Assembly: GCA_002435835.1 (NCBI GenBank)
Contig: DIVM01000161.1
Location: forward strand, 1 to 7,679
Length of the DNA: 7,679 bases
Origin: Firmicutes bacterium UBA6132
GTDB lineage: Bacteria > Bacillota_A > Clostridia > Tissierellales > Sedimentibacteraceae
Reading direction: 5' to 3'
Part shown: positions 4,677 to 7,679 of the stretch, in pieces
How positions within the stretch are numbered: the stretch's first letter is position 1
Layout of the letters: each line of letters begins with the position of its first letter
The notes under the pieces: generated by a model
What the model saw: only the letters and a program-made list of their open reading frames with translations
Told to the model about the DNA's origin: nothing
Database searches by the model: none
Translations under genes and position numbers: made by a program

Positions 4677-6608
4677 ATGAAAAATAAAGGGATTCGTTAT
4701 GATGAAGAAAGAAAAAAGTGTATAATAGATTCATATAGAGACGGAGATGACATTAGTTTACTAAGCAAAAAACACAACATAACAAGGGCTACTATATATA
4801 AGTGGATAAAAGAATATTCACAAACCGAGAATGTTTCAAATAAAGAATATGAGACACTGAAAAATCAGTTGGAAAAACTGAAGATAGAAAATGAAATATT
4901 AAAAAAAAGTAACGATATGTTGCTCATGGAAAACAAAAGTGAAATTTTGGATTTTATTAATATACATAAAAATGAGTATGATATTGCTCTTATGTGCCAA
5001 GTTTTTGAAATTCCAAGAAGCACTTATTATAAGCTAACAAAAAATGAGAATAATGAAAAATCTAAAAAATCAGTCAATAATGACAAAACAAAAAATACGG
5101 ACCTTAATATTCATAGTTCAAAAAATGAAGAAAGCGGATTTAATAAAGAAACTGTAAAAAAGGAAGTATCTGAAGAAGATGAGGAAAAAGAAATAATAAG
5201 AGATAGTAATGTATATAACATTGCAATTTTTAATGAAATAGATTTTAAAAAGATTAAGTATTTAAAAGCACAATTAAGAAGTAAATACAAAATTAAAACT
5301 AAACATAACTTCAAAATGGGTTATAAAACTTCAATTGAAGAAATATATAATCATTGTTTAAAAAAAGCAAAAGCGTATACATGGCCGAATATTAAAAAAA
5401 AGGTTTTGAATATAAACGAAGATGTTATATCGCAATATGAGAAAGATTGGGGAAGTATCTTTAATAATGATGAGCCCATAGAAAATATGTATAATGCACA
5501 AATTCAAGATGATAAAATATATGAAAATGCTATTAGAGATCATTGCATTATTCTATCTTTATATACTGTCGAATATCTTCTGCAAAAACCATGGAATGTA
5601 AAAATATCACATTTAGGTCATCGAATTAAAGGAATGGGTTATAATTTTTTTTCAACCAATAATTACTACAAAAATAAATTTAAGTTTGATTACGATAATT
5701 ACCTAAAATTTAACAAGTTAAGTAGAGATGAATCAGCATTTCCAAAGAAAATTGATGAGGTATCCTTCGACGTAAATAATTTTAATAGAGGGGATTCTAT
5801 TAGTAAAAAAATTATTTACAATGCAGATGCCCCTATATTAAATAATATTATTGATCTGAAAACAGAGGAAATAAGTGTTCCGTTATTTCTAAGCAACTTT
5901 TCTTATAGCATATTAGAAAATTCAAGTACAGCAACTTCTATCGAAAAAAGAATTAACGATTTGGATAAATGTAATGCCAATCTTAGTAAAGATAATTTAT
6001 TTGATGAGAAGAAAAAAATAGTTGATGACTATAAAAAGTGGGCTAAAGGCATAAATTACTATGAAAAATTTAATGAACCATCAGATAAAATATTATTTGA
6101 ATTCGAAAAGGAACGTCAACTAAATATTGAGTTTATACGTTATTGTGAAGATAGCGGAATTTTGAACAATGACACATATGTTGATTTAAACATCATTAAG
6201 GCAACTATGTCATTTCCTAATATTTTCTCAAGGAATACTTTTATTGAGTTATTCTTATTTTTGTCTTGTAAATATGGTTATTATATTGCGGAAGACATGG
6301 TTGATAAATTATATAAAGAGACATTTCCAATATTAGAAAAAAATTTTTTCATATCTCTATTTGAATACTGCAAAAAAAGCCAAGATATTAATGTACACGA
6401 TGTACTCCAGAACATGGACTCGTTATTGAAAGATTATATAGAAACTAATTATGATAGAATAATGAACTCTTGGAAAATCGTGATTAAAAAAGATAGTGTT
6501 AGTGATTCTGGTAAAAGTATTGATAATGATAAGGTTTATAGTCTGATAGAATTTAATTTTAAATATTTATTTCATTTACGTGATGATTTAACTAAAGATT
6601 ATAGATGA
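4677..6608 (+). CDS. Chimeric protein: IS3-transposase-like DNA-binding N-terminus fused to a large unknown domain
   Basis: The product is 643 residues. Residues 6-46 match the HTH of IS3/IS911 OrfA (YDEERKKCIIDSYRDGD, then ITRATIYKWIKEY). Residues 56-88 form a leucine-zipper-like coiled coil (LKNQLEKLKIENEILKKSND), as in OrfA oligomerisation. Residues 89-122 resemble the OrfB N-terminal HTH (FINIHKNEYDIALMCQVFEI, then PRSTYYKL). In IS3 elements these parts are joined by a -1 frameshift; here they are in one frame. A charged, low-complexity linker (123-178) follows. Residues ~180-643 are unrecognised, probably mostly helical, with no RNase-H-like DDE triad visible, so transposition activity is unlikely. 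No IS3 terminal repeats flank the gene. It is therefore better viewed as a DNA-binding protein that reuses a transposase module. It has its own strong promoter, is divergent from the helicase gene, and ends at a clear terminator. Automated annotation may wrongly call it a transposase. Confidence 0.85.
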   Translation: MKNKGIRYDEERKKCIIDSYRDGDDISLLSKKHNITRATIYKWIKEYSQTENVSNKEYETLKNQLEKLKIENEILKKSNDMLLMENKSEILDFINIHKNEYDIALMCQVFEIPRSTYYKLTKNENNEKSKKSVNNDKTKNTDLNIHSSKNEESGFNKETVKKEVSEEDEEKEIIRDSNVYNIAIFNEIDFKKIKYLKAQLRSKYKIKTKHNFKMGYKTSIEEIYNHCLKKAKAYTWPNIKKKVLNINEDVISQYEKDWGSIFNNDEPIENMYNAQIQDDKIYENAIRDHCIILSLYTVEYLLQKPWNVKISHLGHRIKGMGYNFFSTNNYYKNKFKFDYDNYLKFNKLSRDESAFPKKIDEVSFDVNNFNRGDSISKKIIYNADAPILNNIIDLKTEEISVPLFLSNFSYSILENSSTATSIEKRINDLDKCNANLSKDNLFDEKKKIVDDYKKWAKGINYYEKFNEPSDKILFEFEKERQLNIEFIRYCEDSGILNNDTYVDLNIIKATMSFPNIFSRNTFIELFLFLSCKYGYYIAEDMVDKLYKETFPILEKNFFISLFEYCKKSQDINVHDVLQNMDSLLKDYIETNYDRIMNSWKIVIKKDSVSDSGKSIDNDKVYSLIEFNFKYLFHLRDDLTKDYR

Positions 6609-6651
6609 TTTTTTTTAGAGATTAATATTCTGTTTTTGATGGTATAGCACA

Positions 6652-6685
6652 AACTCTATGACTTGTTTTGTCATAGAGTTGTTTT
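6652..6685 (+). terminator. Intrinsic terminator of the HTH chimera gene
   Basis: AACTCTATGAC (6652-6662) pairs perfectly with GTCATAGAGTT (6670-6680) across a seven-base loop. GTTTT follows, with further T-rich sequence. It lies 43 bases after the TGA stop. The minus-strand side lacks a good T-run, so it mainly serves the plus-strand gene. Confidence 0.8.
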
Positions 6686-6706
6686 GTATTTATTTAAATA
6701 TGTTTT

Positions 6707-6863
6707 TTGGATAGGTTTATTTCAATTATTGCTGTTGTTCAACTTAAACTAACTTCTGCTAAACGGAAGCTCTACAATGAATTAAATCGCCTGATTGGAT
6801 AACCAAGGCTTGAAAATTCCAGGTTTAGGACAGATTCTATCCACAATGATTTTACACTATTAA
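6707..6863 (+). pseudogene. Decayed IS110-like transposase fragment, frameshifted
   Basis: Two short frames read on as one degraded protein piece. Bases 6707-6802 encode LDRFISIIAVVQLKLTSAKR followed by KLYNELNRLIG and a stop. A different frame from 6795 encodes LDNQGLKIPGLGQILSTMIL, then HY and a stop. The IPGLG-x-I-L-x-x-x-I-L pattern resembles the helix-hairpin-helix 'siPGIGpitAatiLaei' of the IS110/IS1111 Transposase_20 domain, and the preceding helix with basic and acidic residues fits the segment before it. The piece has no N-terminal DEDD domain, no start codon with a ribosome binding site, and an apparent frameshift near 6795-6800. Base composition is visibly richer in G and C than its neighbours. 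It ends against the relaxase stop codon on the other strand. The match rests on a short motif, so the family call is tentative. Confidence 0.45.
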
Positions 6864-6865
6864 AA

Positions 6866-7351
6866 TTAGAATTGTTTACGAATAATCTTTACCAAATGTT
6901 CATTATTTGTAGATTTCATAACACAGTTTCTTATACTTTCATTAAATGAATCGTTTAACCTATTACCATTATGGCTTACAGAATTAATTGCGTAATGTAC
7001 ATGAACATGATCTCTATTTTTATCAGATCTACCATGAACCGAATAAACATTTTGAAAGTTTTGACCAATATGATTTGATAGTTCTTTTGCAATCTCAGAA
7101 ATCTCACTATTAGTAAATACATCTGGCTCAAATGTTAAAACCATATGATGTATTCTTTGTCCGTCAGTACTATTTAGAAGTTTCTGAATTAAATAAAAAC
7201 TATCAGTAATAGATTGTAAATCATTTAATAAAACGCCATTGCCATTAGTTTTTTCATTGCTGGCATAATTTGAGCCAAGTGCATAATTAACTACATTTTC
7301 GATTGCATCTTCATTAATATAATCGCCTTTTGGAAATATTATGTTTATCAT
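6866..7351 (-). CDS. Short MobP-like relaxase (mobilization nuclease)
   Basis: This 161-residue protein looks like the catalytic domain of a VirD2/MobP relaxase, which nicks one strand at oriT and stays attached to its 5' end for conjugative transfer. A likely nucleophile is Tyr23 in VVNYALGSN, followed by EKTNGNG, which resembles the Y-x-x-N-P-x-K-T region of the family. IHHMVLTFEP (67-76) corresponds to the first histidine motif. VYSVHGRSDKNRDHVHVHYAIN (102-123) supplies His106 and the metal-binding His115, His117 and His119. Most relatives are 300-500 residues with helicase, primase or coiled-coil C-terminal parts; this one stops about 40 residues past the metal site. AGGAGA ten bases upstream supports the ATG. 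The gene starts 30 bases after a ribbon-helix-helix gene, forming a two-gene mobilization operon. Confidence 0.85.
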   Translation of the reverse strand: MINIIFPKGDYINEDAIENVVNYALGSNYASNEKTNGNGVLLNDLQSITDSFYLIQKLLNSTDGQRIHHMVLTFEPDVFTNSEISEIAKELSNHIGQNFQNVYSVHGRSDKNRDHVHVHYAINSVSHNGNRLNDSFNESIRNCVMKSTNNEHLVKIIRKQF

Positions 7352-7381
7352 AAAGCTTTCTTCTCCTAATTATTAATAAAA

Positions 7382-7675
7382 TTATATTTGATTTACTAAA
7401 TTATGAATTATTCTTTGTATCGTATTTCCCCCATTATCAATATTTAAACTATGGTATTTTTCGCTGTCTATACTATTTTTTAAATCTTCATACCATCTTA
7501 TTAATGCATTAATGTCAACAGCTAATTCTGTTTTATTAATAGCAGTACTATCATTTTCATTCATAAGTTTTCTTTTAGCATATTCTGTCATTGTTAATTT
7601 GTTTTGCTCTGCAGAGTTTTTAATTTGGTTATATGTAGATTCATCTACCCTCATACTAAACATTTTGTCTTTCAT
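7382..7675 (-). CDS. Ribbon-helix-helix relaxosome accessory protein (MobC-like)
   Basis: The 97-residue reading begins at the ATG at 7675. Residues 5-39 fit a ribbon-helix-helix DNA-binding fold: strand MFSMRVD, helix ESTYNQIKNSAEQNKL, turn, and helix TMTEYAKRKLMN. The rest (45-97) is a helical tail of the kind seen in MobC-type proteins. These bind oriT as dimers, help the relaxase melt and nick DNA, and often repress their own operon. Position 30 bases upstream of a relaxase on the same strand supports the role. Only four bases precede the ATG in the window, so no ribosome binding site is visible and the true start could lie further out. Its promoter, and probably oriT, are expected beyond the right edge. 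Confidence 0.8.
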   Translation of the reverse strand: MKDKMFSMRVDESTYNQIKNSAEQNKLTMTEYAKRKLMNENDSTAINKTELAVDINALIRWYEDLKNSIDSEKYHSLNIDNGGNTIQRIIHNLVNQI

Positions 7676-7679
7676 GTTA

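Noticed and set aside
5111..5543. Two minus-strand frames with membrane-like residues opposite the chimera gene
   Set aside because: Hydrophobic runs arise from the reverse complement of lysine- and asparagine-rich codons; there is no ribosome binding site or promoter.
4677..6608. Calling this gene an active IS3-family transposase
   Set aside because: The similarity stops near residue 122; no DDE catalytic domain, frameshift site or terminal inverted repeats are visible.
1..7679. CRISPR array
   Set aside because: No regularly spaced direct repeats of 20-40 bases occur anywhere in the window.

Overview
The window is very AT-rich, has strong AGGAGG-type ribosome binding sites and Firmicutes-like promoters, and uses the standard bacterial code. 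This points to a low-GC Firmicute, most likely a Clostridium-type organism. It looks like most of a small integrated mobilizable element (IME) with a sliver of host chromosome at its left edge. The right end, including the presumed second attachment site and oriT, lies outside the window.

Left to right: the 3' end of a host-like GNAT acetyltransferase gene (1-138, +) is followed by a short intergenic stretch that must contain or adjoin the left element boundary. It carries a large inverted repeat (304-372) that reads as the intrinsic terminator of the integrase. Next comes the integration/excision module on the minus strand: a complete Tn916/phage-type tyrosine recombinase (384-1658) and an excisionase-like small HTH protein (1744-1926), separated by a perfect 19-bp hairpin (1673-1714) three bases from the int ribosome binding site. 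An orphan 106-aa gene (2098-2418, -) follows. A gene-free stretch (2419-2717) contains two GGGGTCAAA repeats spaced 22 bp, resembling a solo IS21-type end.

The centre is a divergent pair. On the minus strand is a 592-aa superfamily-2 helicase-like ATPase with a cysteine-rich, probably zinc-binding, insertion (2718-4496). On the plus strand is a 643-aa protein (4677-6608). Its first ~120 residues look like the DNA-binding part of an IS3-family transposase (OrfA HTH, leucine zipper, OrfB N-terminal HTH), but the DDE catalytic domain is replaced by ~460 residues I do not recognise. Its consensus-like promoter (4622-4650) is bracketed by an 11-bp perfect inverted repeat with arms 32 bp apart, a plausible autoregulatory operator. 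This pair is the most interesting part of the window. It may be the element's replication/maintenance module or a cargo (possibly defence) system; the sequence does not decide.

The right side holds a plus-strand terminator (6652-6685), a decayed, frameshifted IS110-like transposase fragment (6707-6863), and a minus-strand mobilization operon: a ribbon-helix-helix relaxosome accessory protein (7382-7675) and a very short MobP-like relaxase with an intact HxHxH centre (6866-7351). No type IV secretion genes are visible, so transfer would depend on a helper element.
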